A stretch of DNA of 64,000 nt from Bacteroides clarus YIT 12056 (GCF_900129655.1 NZ_FQWK01000007.1:114637-178636), one strand, 5' to 3'. Shown: positions 1 to 10,300, counted from the first letter of the stretch. The notes: generated from the letters alone by a model not told the origin. Program-made: numbers and translations.

Positions 1-521
1 CTGTTCAGCTCTATATGCGGATTGTATTCTGAAAAGAGAGCGAGGAGATATTCTACCGTTTCCTTGATTTTGTAATCACGCATCGGCCCGGCCTTTCTCC
101 AGCGTCCCCAACTTTTGGAATCGGCTTCCAAATAGACGGTTACCCAGTTACAATCACGGGCCGTAGCCCTAAGATAGCGTGTTTGGGCCCCGATATTCTG
201 TATATGGAAGTGCCAGTCATCTCCCTCTTCCGGCGCTTTGCCTATCGTCCATGCCGTACTGTTACCATTAGGCAAGGCATATAGTACGAGTTTGGTCGGT
301 TTATTCCCGTCAAATAAAGATTCCGAAGGCGCATTGATATGGATATTGATTCCCGGAGCATAAACAAAAACCTTTTCCTGCTCTCCGGAAATAGGATTTA
401 CGGCAAATCCTGGTAACCGGTTACCAGGCTCCGCCTTTGCTTGCGACAACGTACCCTGCCCGTTCACTTGGATACAAAACAGGAAACATCCGATAAAAAC
501 TAAAGAAAACAAACGCTTCAT
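1..521 (-). CDS. Secreted protein of unknown function, 3' part outside window
   Basis: An open frame runs off the left edge; 173 codons are visible from the ATG at 521-519. The N-terminus MKRLFSLVFIGCFLFC is a typical export signal ending near VNGQG, so the protein is probably periplasmic or outer-membrane exposed. The mature part contains LVLYALPNGN and a segment ending WHFHIQNIGAQTRYLRAT, which reads like the first strands of a secreted hydrolase-type domain, but I do not recognise the family with confidence and assign no function. It lies downstream of the susC/susD pair on the same strand, separated from susD by a strong hairpin with a T-run, so it may be an attenuated last gene of that operon or a separate unit. 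Confidence 0.6.
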   Translation of the reverse strand, partial: MKRLFSLVFIGCFLFCIQVNGQGTLSQAKAEPGNRLPGFAVNPISGEQEKVFVYAPGINIHINAPSESLFDGNKPTKLVLYALPNGNSTAWTIGKAPEEGDDWHFHIQNIGAQTRYLRATARDCNWVTVYLEADSKSWGRWRKAGPMRDYKIKETVEYLLALFSEYNPHIELN

Positions 522-534
522 ATCATGTATATAA

Positions 535-573
535 GAAAAATGCGTAGCCGGCTTGTCATATCCGGCTACGCAT
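535..573 (-). terminator. Rho-independent terminator after susD
   Basis: A perfect 12-bp stem (arms 540-551 and 562-573, ATGCGTAGCCGG paired with its complement) with a 10-nt loop is followed, reading on the minus strand, by TTTTTCTT. The start codon of the next gene lies only about 15 nt beyond the T-run, so it could also act as an attenuator between susD and that gene. Confidence 0.8.
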
Positions 574-591
574 CAAATGATTCAATCTTAA

Positions 592-2244
592 TTAATCAAC
601 ATCCCACCATACATTATTCTGTATGCTGTTCGTTCCACCCATACGGCTTTCGGCCTCTTTTACGTTAGCCGCATTGACCGTATACTCTGAAGACGGATAA
701 TAGATGCGCTTAACATACGCGTTCGGAGTATTGTTGGCCTGGTCGGCAGGATTCATAGTGAACACACTTGAACTTACACTTGCAAACGGCATGAGCGTAG
801 GCTTATGGAACTGGCGATGATCGGCCCAAGTTTCAAAAGAACATTCCTGGAATTGAGCAATATATTTTTGGGTAAGAATCTTATCCATATGCGTATTGCA
901 ATCGCCTGTTGTATCATCATATTTGGCGGTAGTCCCATAATAATTAGGAGCGGTAGAGGCCAGATAGTCCGTAATCACCGCTTCCGGAATATCAAACTCA
1001 GCCATATTTGAGCGTACGCCTGCTTCATAGGCATCCTTGGCATTACCGGCGATAAGGCCGCGCTCAATGGCAATCGCTTTCAGGAAGCACAATTCACTAT
1101 ATTTGAATAATTGATATTTTCTGTCGATCGTACCATAGTACCAAGGACCGATTTTTGCAAAGTTGCTGACGAACTGTCCGTTATCCATCGCAGCACCCAC
1201 TGCGGATGTTACGTGTCCCGGGTCTGTTCCGTCCCAATTGCCTTTCATTGCCGGGTCCTGAGGATCGTCAATCATACCGGCAGGCTCAAACTGAATCGGA
1301 GCGCGGGGGTCAACCGTAGCAGGAGCATTTTTGGCAGCGATAATCGCTTCGGTTATATTTGCATTGCTGACACGGTCGGCAGCCGTAGGCCACGCTTGTC
1401 CGCCGATACCCGTTACAAGACGCTTGTAGGCAGTCGACATGTGCATTACGGCAGAGCCCTTATGATAGTAAATAGGATTCTGCGAGAACTTATCTTCGCC
1501 TTGTTTCATATAAGCGGCATCATCTTCACCGGCAAATACTCCGGCCGTAATGGCGGCTTCCGCTTCCGTTTTCGCCTTAGCGGCATCCACATCGGAGATA
1601 CGGACGGCCATACGCAAACGGATAGAATTGGCAAACTTTTTCCATTTTGCGGCATCACCGCCATAAATAAGGTCATAAGAACCTACATTGTTAGCGGCCG
1701 ATTCGTCCAGTTTACTTACCGCATCTTTCAATTCATCGAATATCGTGTAGTAGATATCTTTTTGCGTATCATATTTAGGCTGGTCTATATCATCGGCAGC
1801 TTCCGAATAAGGAACATCACCGATACAATTGGTCAGACGCAACATTACATAAGCCTTCCAGATGCGTGCCATCTGAACCACATTATTATAAATAGGTTTG
1901 TCCTCATTGGCGCTAATCAGAGAGTTGGCGTTCGTGAGTACCGTATAGCTCAAATTCCACAAATCGTCAATGTATCGGGAGTCAATGTTATAGTCGGAGG
2001 CCGACAGACCGTCGTTTGCCGAATATTCGCAGAGCGTACTGATCATCAGCTGGTCTATCTGCTGCCACTGATTGGCATACGGAATACCGCGTCCCTGGAT
2101 AAATATCAACTGGAACTTAGGATCGACCGAACCCGGAGTAGGATTGTTAGGGTCGGTATTCATGTTGTCGAAATCGCCGGTACAACCCGCGAAGGCCATT
2201 GAGATACCAACGATGCTTATAATTGTTTTAAATAACTTATTCAT
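592..2244 (-). CDS. SusD/RagB-like outer-membrane glycan-binding lipoprotein (SusD-like_2 type)
   Basis: A 550-residue lipoprotein. The signal MNKLFKTIISIVGISMAFAG ends in a lipobox with the acylated Cys at residue 21. The following DFDNMNTDPNNPT is the hallmark opening of the SusD-like_2 group (PF12771), distinct from the classical SusD family. Proteins of this type sit on the cell surface as the lid of the cognate SusC channel and bind oligomeric substrate. It starts 19 bases after the susC stop, in the usual susC-susD order. Substrate cannot be read from the sequence; the neighbouring kinase and the amino-sugar/peptidoglycan genes make an amino-sugar-containing ligand the leading guess. 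A terminator hairpin follows. Confidence 0.88.
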   Translation of the reverse strand: MNKLFKTIISIVGISMAFAGCTGDFDNMNTDPNNPTPGSVDPKFQLIFIQGRGIPYANQWQQIDQLMISTLCEYSANDGLSASDYNIDSRYIDDLWNLSYTVLTNANSLISANEDKPIYNNVVQMARIWKAYVMLRLTNCIGDVPYSEAADDIDQPKYDTQKDIYYTIFDELKDAVSKLDESAANNVGSYDLIYGGDAAKWKKFANSIRLRMAVRISDVDAAKAKTEAEAAITAGVFAGEDDAAYMKQGEDKFSQNPIYYHKGSAVMHMSTAYKRLVTGIGGQAWPTAADRVSNANITEAIIAAKNAPATVDPRAPIQFEPAGMIDDPQDPAMKGNWDGTDPGHVTSAVGAAMDNGQFVSNFAKIGPWYYGTIDRKYQLFKYSELCFLKAIAIERGLIAGNAKDAYEAGVRSNMAEFDIPEAVITDYLASTAPNYYGTTAKYDDTTGDCNTHMDKILTQKYIAQFQECSFETWADHRQFHKPTLMPFASVSSSVFTMNPADQANNTPNAYVKRIYYPSSEYTVNAANVKEAESRMGGTNSIQNNVWWDVD

Positions 2245-2263
2245 ATTATTATCCTTTTATGGG

Positions 2264-5200
2264 TTAGAATGTAACATTAAGATTGAAACCAAATGAACGG
2301 GTAGAAGGCAGAGATGCCGTTTCTATACCCTGTCCGTTGCCAGTAGAGTATGTACATTCAGGGTCAAATCCCGGAAGATTATTGTACAGGAAGCATACAT
2401 TGTTAGCCACGGCACTGAGCTTGAGACCTCTGATAATGGTTTTTGCAAACCATTTGTCGGGTAATGTCCAAGTCAGATTCAGCTCGCGCAAACGTACGTT
2501 CGTTGTATCATAGATATAATTCCCGATATTGCCGTAGAACTGTCCCCAATAAGTAGTAGGGTCAAGTTCAACCGTATTCGGCAGTCCGGTATTTACATTC
2601 ACGCCTTGGGAAATAAGTCCCTTACCGGTAGTATAGTATTCCTCACGTCCGGCAACCGTTTCTTTGGTCTGACCGTTGGATTGCAAACGCATCATGGATT
2701 GCAGATATACATCGCCGCCGTAACGCACATCAATCAAGAAACCGAATGACAAGTTTTTCCAGCGTAATGTAGAACCGATACCGGCCGTCCAATCCGGATT
2801 CATATTACCCGATACGCGTAATGTGTTATCAACGATATACTTACCGTCGTCACCTACCAAACGGTTTCCGTTATCGTCATACTTAAATCCGTTCGTATAA
2901 ATCTGTCCGTAAGGTTCGCCAACCGTAGCTCTTACATAACAGTTCTGTCCCATAGGTTGAGCCAAAGTGATAGACTCTACCCCTTCGGTAAGCTCAACAA
3001 TCTTGGAAGAGTTCTTTGCGAAATTCACCCATACGTTCCAATCCCAGTCCTTCGTACGGACAGGTACGGCATTCACCTGAAGTTCCCAGCCCCAGTTGTC
3101 TACGCGTCCGGCATTGATATACTTAGCGCTGTATCCGGATGTAATGGACGAAGGCATGGAGATGATTTGATTGTATGCGCGTTTGTCATAATAAGTAACG
3201 TCAAAGCCCAAACGGTTATCAAAGAAACGGACATCGGCACCGAATTCCATGGATTTGATAATCTCCGGTTTCAAATTAGCATTGGTCTTTGTCGAAGGTT
3301 CCGCTACACCCATCTGCCCGCCTGCCATGTTGGAAACGGTAGACAGTACAGACAATAACTGATAAGGATCCGTATCATTTCCGGCTTCGGCATAAGATGC
3401 ACGTAACTTACCGAAAGAAATCCATTCGGGAACATTCACCTTGAACTTAGTCAGCATGTCGGTTACAGCCCAACCCAAAGAGAATGACGGATATAAGAAC
3501 GAGCGGTTATTCTTCGGAAGAGTGGAAGACCAGTCGTTACGTACCGTCACATCGAAGAACAAATAATTATCCCAAGACAACTGTCCCAATGCATACAGGG
3601 ATTGAACTTCCTTCTGTGAATTATAAGTCGACGTTGTTTGCGATATGCCATTCTGGATAGTATAGAGCTCCGGAATATTCAAGCCTTCGGCCGTAGCGAC
3701 AAAAGTATTGTATTTACGGTTCATCTTATTACCGCCTACCGAAAGAGAACCGGAGAATTTAGAATCGGCGATATTGTCTTTCTGGGCCGTTACCAGGAAA
3801 TCCACATTATATTCGGTCATATTATATTGTCCCGTAGAGAAACGGCCATCGCTATAACCGGAACTTGAAATCAATCCGTGACGTATCCATTTTTCTGTTT
3901 TCTTGCCATAAGTATCGCCACCGAAACGTACCATAGCCTTTAACCAACTGCTGATATCATACGTCAAGGAAGCAAAACCGTTGACGCGGTTCGTAACATC
4001 CTGGTTACCGGTAAGTGAAGTAGCGGCATACGGGTTATTTACGACTGTAAGCGGCTTGGAATACCAATCCAGAATATTGCCCTCTTCATCGAAAATATTT
4101 TTCATCTCGTGCAGATTAATGCTGCGGGGAGTATAAATCAATGCAAAAATAGGGTTAAAACCGGATGCGGAGAATTCCGGTCTTCCTTTACCTTTTTGAT
4201 AAGTATAGTTCACCTTGGCATCAAGAGTAAGGTTCTTGATAATTTCACCGCCGGCACGAACCGAGAAATTATTCTTACTCAAACTGTTATTGGGAATAAC
4301 CCCTTTACGTGTCGTATTGGAAAGTCCTACGCGATAATTCATCTTGGCCGCCGAACCCGTTACATCTACGGAGTTCGTCCAGGATGTACCCGTATTCATG
4401 AAATCCGAGAAATCATTGTTCTTAGCTTCCAAAGGACGGGTCTGTCCTGTCCAGTCGGTAACAACCGTACCCATTTTCGGGCCCCAAGAGTTACGGGAAG
4501 TAATATCGAACGCTCCTCCCGTACCCTGACCGTATTCATTCTGGAACTCAGGCTGAATCATCACATTCTCAAAAGTGAAATTGCTATTGTAAGAAACCAG
4601 CGTTTTACCGCCTTGTCCCTTCTTGGTAGTAACCAGGATAACACCGTTACCACCGCGTGAACCATACAGAGCGGTAGCCGAAGGGCCTTTCAATACAGAG
4701 ATGGATTCAACATCATCGGGATTCAGCATTGACAATCCGTCACCGGTATCCGAGAATCCTGTACCCCAAGAGTTGGTAGTGGCATCGTCCACACCCTGAG
4801 TATTATCGAACGGCACACCGTCCACTACGACCAAAGGCATGTTATTACCGGAAATAGAGTTGTTACCGCGGATAACGATACGATTGGAACCGCCGGGAAT
4901 AGAAGTTGCGGAAATATTCATACCGGCAACCTTACCATTCAGTGAAGTAGCGATATTTGCAGTACGGTTCTCGATAAGAGCATCCCCCTTTACATCCTGC
5001 ACGGAATAACCGAGCGCTTTTTTCTCGCGTTTCATACCCAAAGCAGTAACCACGACTTCATCCAGCGCATAATTTGTTCCGCTCAAGGTTATTTTGTATT
5101 GCGAACTGCTTGTAATAGGAACTTCCTGATTATCATATCCTATATAAGACACAACAAGCGTTTTCCCATTGGACGGAACATCCAGTGAGAACTTTCCGTC

Positions 5201-5470
5201 GACATCCGTTGCAACACCTACACTCGTTCCTTGTACCAGTACTGCCGCTCCGATGATAGGTTCGCCATTGGAATCTATAACAACTCCCGAAATTTTCTTT
5301 GCATGCTGTGCATTTGACGAAGTGGCATTCTGCGCATATACACTCATTCCAGAGAAGCAACCGCCGCACATAAGCATTAAACCGGTTACCGATAGAATAA
5401 ATAATCTTTTTATCAAAGTAGTCTGTGTTACCATTACATCGGCACTACTTCTTTTGTGTTCTCCATTCAT
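2264..5470 (-). CDS. SusC/RagA-family TonB-linked outer-membrane transporter
   Basis: A 1068-residue TonB-dependent channel. After an N-terminal extension and signal (about 1-47) comes a carboxypeptidase-D-regulatory-like domain (about 60-135, with GVVIDSNGEPIIGAAVLVQG), the TonB-box-like region ALDEVVVTALG, a plug (RIVIRGNNSISGNNMPLVVVDGV is split across the substrate loop; ending LYGSRGGNGVILVTTKKG) and a 22-strand barrel closing with FNLNVTF. There is no STN domain, so it is not an ECF-sigma-signalling receptor. The start at 5470 is supported by alignment of the whole upstream leader and start codon with the divergent susC at 7318. It is followed by its susD. It imports oligomers across the outer membrane using TonB-ExbBD energy. 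Confidence 0.93.
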   Translation of the reverse strand: MNGEHKRSSADVMVTQTTLIKRLFILSVTGLMLMCGGCFSGMSVYAQNATSSNAQHAKKISGVVIDSNGEPIIGAAVLVQGTSVGVATDVDGKFSLDVPSNGKTLVVSYIGYDNQEVPITSSSQYKITLSGTNYALDEVVVTALGMKREKKALGYSVQDVKGDALIENRTANIATSLNGKVAGMNISATSIPGGSNRIVIRGNNSISGNNMPLVVVDGVPFDNTQGVDDATTNSWGTGFSDTGDGLSMLNPDDVESISVLKGPSATALYGSRGGNGVILVTTKKGQGGKTLVSYNSNFTFENVMIQPEFQNEYGQGTGGAFDITSRNSWGPKMGTVVTDWTGQTRPLEAKNNDFSDFMNTGTSWTNSVDVTGSAAKMNYRVGLSNTTRKGVIPNNSLSKNNFSVRAGGEIIKNLTLDAKVNYTYQKGKGRPEFSASGFNPIFALIYTPRSINLHEMKNIFDEEGNILDWYSKPLTVVNNPYAATSLTGNQDVTNRVNGFASLTYDISSWLKAMVRFGGDTYGKKTEKWIRHGLISSSGYSDGRFSTGQYNMTEYNVDFLVTAQKDNIADSKFSGSLSVGGNKMNRKYNTFVATAEGLNIPELYTIQNGISQTTSTYNSQKEVQSLYALGQLSWDNYLFFDVTVRNDWSSTLPKNNRSFLYPSFSLGWAVTDMLTKFKVNVPEWISFGKLRASYAEAGNDTDPYQLLSVLSTVSNMAGGQMGVAEPSTKTNANLKPEIIKSMEFGADVRFFDNRLGFDVTYYDKRAYNQIISMPSSITSGYSAKYINAGRVDNWGWELQVNAVPVRTKDWDWNVWVNFAKNSSKIVELTEGVESITLAQPMGQNCYVRATVGEPYGQIYTNGFKYDDNGNRLVGDDGKYIVDNTLRVSGNMNPDWTAGIGSTLRWKNLSFGFLIDVRYGGDVYLQSMMRLQSNGQTKETVAGREEYYTTGKGLISQGVNVNTGLPNTVELDPTTYWGQFYGNIGNYIYDTTNVRLRELNLTWTLPDKWFAKTIIRGLKLSAVANNVCFLYNNLPGFDPECTYSTGNGQGIETASLPSTRSFGFNLNVTF

Positions 5471-5669
5471 AAATGATTGATGATTTTGTTGTTAATTAAA
5501 AATAGTATTCTCAAAAAAATGGATAGCGGGTAGATAAATCAGAATAGAGCTATCCTACTCTTTTTAGGACTCTTTTACTGTTCCATAGGCTTTTCTTCCG
5601 TTTAAAGGTTCATAACTACTATATTATATCTCTTTTTTCTTTAAAAGTCCAAGTCCACGAGGAACTCGG
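5471..5669 (-). promoter_or_regulatory. susC leader, copy 1, shared with the divergent susC
   Basis: Read on the minus strand, this ~199-nt stretch up to the susC start aligns with 7124-7317 upstream of the other susC. Shared blocks in order: CCGAGTTCCTCGTGGACTTG, a purine run AGAAAAAAGAGA, TATGAACCTTTAAA, GCCTATG, ATCCATT, ACTATTTTTA, AATCATCAATCA, then TTATGAATG with the start codon. The first block can fold as GAGUUC/GGACUU with G-U pairs. Conservation of noncoding sequence at two loci suggests a common cis-acting leader or operator. Confidence 0.75.
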
Positions 5670-5783
5670 TATATATTGATTTTGAATTAAATCCGGTTAA
5701 TTTCTTAACTTTGCCGGTCGTTTTAAGAGATAAATCTTGTTATTAACAAAGGTGATAAAGTATTTTGTGTACTTCACACGTAA

Positions 5784-5791
5784 CAAAGATA
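5784..5791 (-). promoter_or_regulatory. Candidate -7 box for the left susC
   Basis: TATCTTTG on the minus strand matches the Bacteroidetes TAnnTTTG -7 element. If used, it gives a leader of about 300 nt that contains the conserved block. No clear -33 TTTG at the right distance was seen, so this is tentative. Confidence 0.4.
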
Positions 5792-5890
5792 TATTATTAT
5801 TCAATATCAAGAACATTTCTTTGCAATTTTTTAACCTTATACTTTTAAATTTGCAAAGATTACTTCTATATACCTTATATATATAAGAGT

Positions 5891-6739
5891 TTAAGGTTCT
5901 TCAATATTTAAAGAATGGAATTCTATCAGTCCGTTCATCGGAGTTTCTTCAATTACATCCAATCCGATTCCAAATTCACCGGCAACTTCTCTCAGTATGG
6001 CTGCATAGCTGTTGGCCAACGAACCAACGAATCGAATAGGATAGTTTTTGTAGTCGTATTGGCATACGTTTCGAGTGAAAAAGCTTCTTAAATTACTGGT
6101 TATCAGATTGAACACATAATCATCATTAGTGTAATCAGCTAAGAAATAAGAAATCGTAGAAAGAAAACGATTCGGGAAAGGACGGTTGTACACCGATTCC
6201 ATCACTTCATTGGGACTGATACGGAATTTCTCAAAAAAATCTGTCATCACATACTTAGGCGCCAATCCTTTTAGAACATCAGACAGAAACATTTTACCCA
6301 GTACGGCTCCACTGCCTTCATCACCTAAGATATAACCGCCCGCTTTGACATTCTTGACTACGATTTTTCCATCATAAAAGCATGAATTAGAGCCGGTTCC
6401 CAAGATACAAGCAATACCGGCCTCGCATTTGAACAAACCGCGGGCAGCCGCAAGAAGGTCGCTTTCCACTTGGATAGGGGTTTTGAATTGTGCTACTAAT
6501 GATGCACCCAATATATTCTTTTTCTCATAAGAGGTACATCCGGCTCCATAATAATATACTTGTTCTAATTTCCTTTTGAAAAAAATCTCGGGCAACCCTA
6601 AGCGTACACTCCGGCTAATCTCCCTTCGTGTTTGGAAGAAAGGATTAAGTCCCTCGGTGAAAACACGCTGTATCAAGTGGTTATCTTCAACCAGGGCCCA
6701 TTCAGTTCTTGTAGAACCACTTTCCGCAATCAGTTTCAT
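5891..6739 (-). CDS. BadF/BadG/BcrA-type ATPase, probable amino-sugar kinase (paralogue of the MurK-like kinase)
   Basis: A 282-residue ASKHA-fold kinase homologous along its length to the kinase at 32,332. The N-terminal phosphate-1 segment is AESGSTRTEW, the central VESDLLAAARG keeps the candidate catalytic Asp, and LGTGSNSCFYDG and GDEGSGAVLGK form the nucleotide/sugar site. Family members phosphorylate GlcNAc or MurNAc. Compared with the paralogue (ADSGSTKTDW), two Asp in the phosphate-1 region are Glu here, a conservative but unusual change. It has its own promoter and precedes the left susC/susD on the same strand. Cytoplasmic. Substrate (GlcNAc, MurNAc, glucosamine) is unknown. Confidence 0.8.
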   Translation of the reverse strand: MKLIAESGSTRTEWALVEDNHLIQRVFTEGLNPFFQTRREISRSVRLGLPEIFFKRKLEQVYYYGAGCTSYEKKNILGASLVAQFKTPIQVESDLLAAARGLFKCEAGIACILGTGSNSCFYDGKIVVKNVKAGGYILGDEGSGAVLGKMFLSDVLKGLAPKYVMTDFFEKFRISPNEVMESVYNRPFPNRFLSTISYFLADYTNDDYVFNLITSNLRSFFTRNVCQYDYKNYPIRFVGSLANSYAAILREVAGEFGIGLDVIEETPMNGLIEFHSLNIEEP

Positions 6740-6764
6740 AGGTAGTTAGTTTTAGAATTGAATA

Positions 6765-6772
6765 CAAATATA
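6765..6772 (-). promoter_or_regulatory. -7 promoter box of the BadF-type kinase gene
   Basis: TATATTTG on the minus strand fits TAnnTTTG and lies 26 bases upstream of the start codon at 6739, leaving a short leader. A matching -33 element is not obvious. Confidence 0.5.
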
Positions 6773-6928
6773 TAGTTATTTTTAATATTTCTGCGATAAT
6801 TCTTCAAAAAGTTTGCTTTATGGTCTGTATCCATCATTGCGGATTACTTTTATAGAATAAAATATTTGCAAGGTGATAATTGTTTGCGCATCTGCTACCA
6901 ATAAACAGCCGGTTACTTATTTTAATTC

Positions 6929-7012
6929 GTTAGACATCTGTTATCCTTTCGTTAGACAACTGTCTAACGAAAGGATAACAGATGTCTAACGCAAGGGCAA
7001 CAACCGTCCGAC
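6929..7012. repeat. 22-bp-period repeat array with a perfect 31-bp palindrome
   Basis: Perfect inverted repeat: arms 6928-6958 and 6961-6991 with a 2-base centre. Within it the core GTCTAAC recurs every 22 bases: on the minus strand at 6929 and 6951, on the plus strand at 6962 and 6984, and as GTCCGAC at 7006. It sits in the 578-base divergent region between the kinase gene and the right susC, upstream of the conserved leader. It could form a cruciform or a long RNA hairpin. Confidence 0.85.
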
Positions 7013-7123
7013 GAATTATTGTCCGCAGCCGTAGCGATTAATGGATATACAACATACAGAAAAAAACTGTAATCCGATTTTTTAATTTATCCTGATACCA
7101 TCCATGCGAATAAGAAAATCCGC

Positions 7124-7317
7124 CCGAGTTCCTCGTGGACTTGGAAAAGAAGAGAAAAAAAGAGAGATAACATATACAATTATGAACCTTTAAATAGAAA
7201 AACGCCTATGAAGCAATGAAAGAATCTCAGAGGATATAGTTCATTCTACCCCTCATCCATTCATTTTTTACCTAATTGGAGAAACTATTTTTATTAACAA
7301 AAAATCATCAATCACTT
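7124..7317 (+). promoter_or_regulatory. susC leader, copy 2
   Basis: Counterpart of the leader at 5471-5669, in the same position relative to susC and of nearly equal length (194 nt). It begins with CCGAGTTCCTCGTGGACTTG at 7124 and ends with AATCATCAATCACTT immediately before ATGAATG at 7318. The alignment fixes the susC start at 7318 rather than at the upstream in-frame TTG at 7276. Confidence 0.75.
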
Positions 7318-10300
7318 ATGAATGAAGATCGCAAAAAAAGAGGAATTGCAAATCATAAGATCCTCATGACAGTAGCTATCTGCGCACTGTTTCTTGGCAG
7401 CGGTAACACTTTTGCTGCCCGGTCTGCTTCCCATGAAAATCATGGTATAACCGAACAGATGCAATCTGTCGCTGTAAACGTATTAGTAGTAGATGCCCAA
7501 GGAGAACCCATTATCGGTGCCAACGTCATAGAAAAAGGTACCACCAATGGTGGAATTACAGACATCAACGGAAAAATCAAAATGAATGTCAAGGCAGGAG
7601 CTATCCTGCAAATCTCTTTTGTGGGATATACCACCCAGGAAGTAAAGGCCAGTCCTAACTTGCGAGTAGTATTAAAAGATGACACCGAGTTACTGGATGA
7701 AGTAGTGGTTGTAGGATATGGTTCACAAAAGAAAGAAAATCTGACAGGAGCAGTTTCTTCTGTTAATGTAAATCAGACATTAGAAGGACGTCCCATTGCC
7801 GATATCGGCCGTGGCTTACAAGGTACCACTCCGGGTTTGTCTATCCAAGTGCCAAGCGGTGAAGTCGGTTCCGACCCGATTATCAAAATACGTGGACAGG
7901 TCGGTTCTATCGAAGGTGAGGCAACACCCTTGATTTTGCTGGATAATGTGGAAATCCCCTCTATACAGATGGTCAACCCTGATGATATAGAAAGCATTTC
8001 CGTATTGAAAGATGCCGCATCCGCTTCCATCTATGGTGCTAAAGCAGCATTCGGTGTAGTATTGATTACAACCAAAAAAGGAGCGAAAACCGACAAGGTC
8101 AATGTTTCCTACCAGGGAAATCTCTCTTTCCAGAATATGGCTAAAGAGATGAAAATGGGACAACTCAATGCTTTGGAATATAGCGTGGAAGCCATGAAGC
8201 GTTCAGGAAAGACCGTCACCGGCGGTATATCATTCTACATGACAGAGTCCGGCTTGGAACGCGCTCGCAAATGGCAAAACAAGTATGGCGGCAAATTAGG
8301 ACCTGACGATCCGTATGTATACGGACGAGACTGGTATGTGGATGCCAATGGACGGAATATTGGTCTAAGGACATTTGACCCATACGATTATATGGTACGC
8401 GAATGGGCGCCGACCCACTCGCACAACGTTTCAATCAACGGAAAAAGTGGAAAAACAACTTATAATATCGGTCTGGGTTACCTGCACCAAAACGGTATGA
8501 TGAAACCCGCCAAGAAAGACGATTTTACCCGTTATAACGCATCCGTACGTTTAAGTACCGAAATTAATAAATACTTGACCGTACGTGCCGGTTCTATCTT
8601 CTCTTCACGCGACAAGAGATATCCATACGCAACATCATCTACTACGGCCGACCCCTGGTTGTACTTATACCGTTGGGGACCTAACATGCCGTTAGGAGTC
8701 AATGAGGACGGAAACGACCTGCGCAGCCCATGGTCTGAAACCAAACAGGCCAATACGGCTTCACAAGTAGACAACTATCTAAACATAAGCCTGGGAACAA
8801 CAGTGAATGTCACAAAAGACTGGAAGTTTGATTTCGATTATACTTACGCCAGCGAAACAGGTGTCATCAAAAGACCGGGAACCCGTTACAGCGCAGCCAA
8901 TGCATGGATGGCAGGTACATTAAAAACAGATGCGGCAGGCAACCAAATCTATGTAAACGATTTAGGCCAGCAGGTAGCAGCAACCGCAGAAGGCGCGATG
9001 CCGGCATATGAATTGCCATATCAAGAGTACACGGCTCACGGCGCCAACCCCGACCACATTTATAGAAAATCTTCGGGAGCCCGTCGCCATACTTTCAATG
9101 CCACAACAGATTATAACTGGCAATTGAATGATGACAACAATTTCAAATTCTTGCTCGGTATGAACTTGGTGACTTACGATTATGAAGATAACTGGTCACA
9201 AATTACGGACTTAACCGATATTACCAATCCCCAGTTTGATCTCGCCGTAGGTACTCAAACAGCAAGCGGTAACCAAAAGTGGGAAGGCCAAATGGGTTAT
9301 TTCGGTCGTATCAACTACAACTATAAAGAAAAATACCTGTTGGAAGCCAATCTGCGCTATGACGGTACATCCAAGTTCCCGTCCGGAATGAAATGGCGTT
9401 GGTTCCCCTCATTCTCTGCCGGCTGGCGTTTGAGCGAAGAGGCTTTCATGGAATGGGCAAAACCGACACTCAACTCTTTCAAAATCCGCGGTTCATGGGG
9501 TATTATCGGTGACCAGACCGTAGATAACGGCTTATATGTGTCTTCTCTGGGTACAGGACAAGTTAGCTGGTTAGGCGCCGACGGACAGAAATTATTCTAT
9601 CGCGGTACCCCGACAGCCGTAGCAACTTCCATTACCTGGCAAGACATCGCTACACTGGACTTAGGCTTCGACGCACGCTTCTTCCACGGTGATTTCGGCG
9701 TTACCTTTGACTGGTATCAACGTGATACGCGTAATATGATTGTTCCGGGCGCGGGCGTAGCCTATACTTTCGGCGCCGCAGCTCCTAAAGGAAATTACGG
9801 TTCTTTAAGAACACGCGGCTGGGAAGTTTCATTAGACTACAACCATCGCTTTAATAACGGCTTGGGTATCAACGCCATGTTTACATTATCCGACGCCCAA
9901 ACAGAAATCACAGAATACAGTGACACCCGTTTAATCAGTGATTATTATGTGGGCAAGAAGTATGGCGAAATATGGGGTTACAGAACCGAACGCTTATACC
10001 AGAAAGATGATTTCGTATACGATAATAACGGCGAGTTAGTAACCGTATGGGCATTAAATGGAAAAGAAGTGGCGGCAGGAACTGCCGGCGCCAAAGAAAT
10101 GAACAAATTGAAAGATCCGAACGGAGTATATCAAGACTTCCTGCAATCGGGTGACTTCAAATTCGGTCCGGGTGATGTGAAATACGCCGATTTAAACGGT
10201 GACGGTAAATTAGGTAATGGCGCAGGTACGGTAGATGATCCGGGAGATAAAGAAGTAATCGGTAATGAGACACCGAGATTCGAATATGGTATCCGTTTAG

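Noticed and set aside
1111..2202. A 363-codon open frame on the plus strand across the left susD
   Set aside because: It is the antisense of a clear SusD gene, is rich in Arg/Ile/His runs and has no family resemblance.
6928..6991. The perfect palindrome as a transcription terminator
   Set aside because: No T-run follows on either strand and it lies between divergent genes.
6929..7012. CRISPR array
   Set aside because: Units are only 22 bases apart with no unique spacers and no cas genes nearby.
7276..7317. Longer N-terminus of the right susC from a TTG at 7276
   Set aside because: The alignment with the other susC leader places the start at ATG 7318, and the extra residues fall in the conserved noncoding block.
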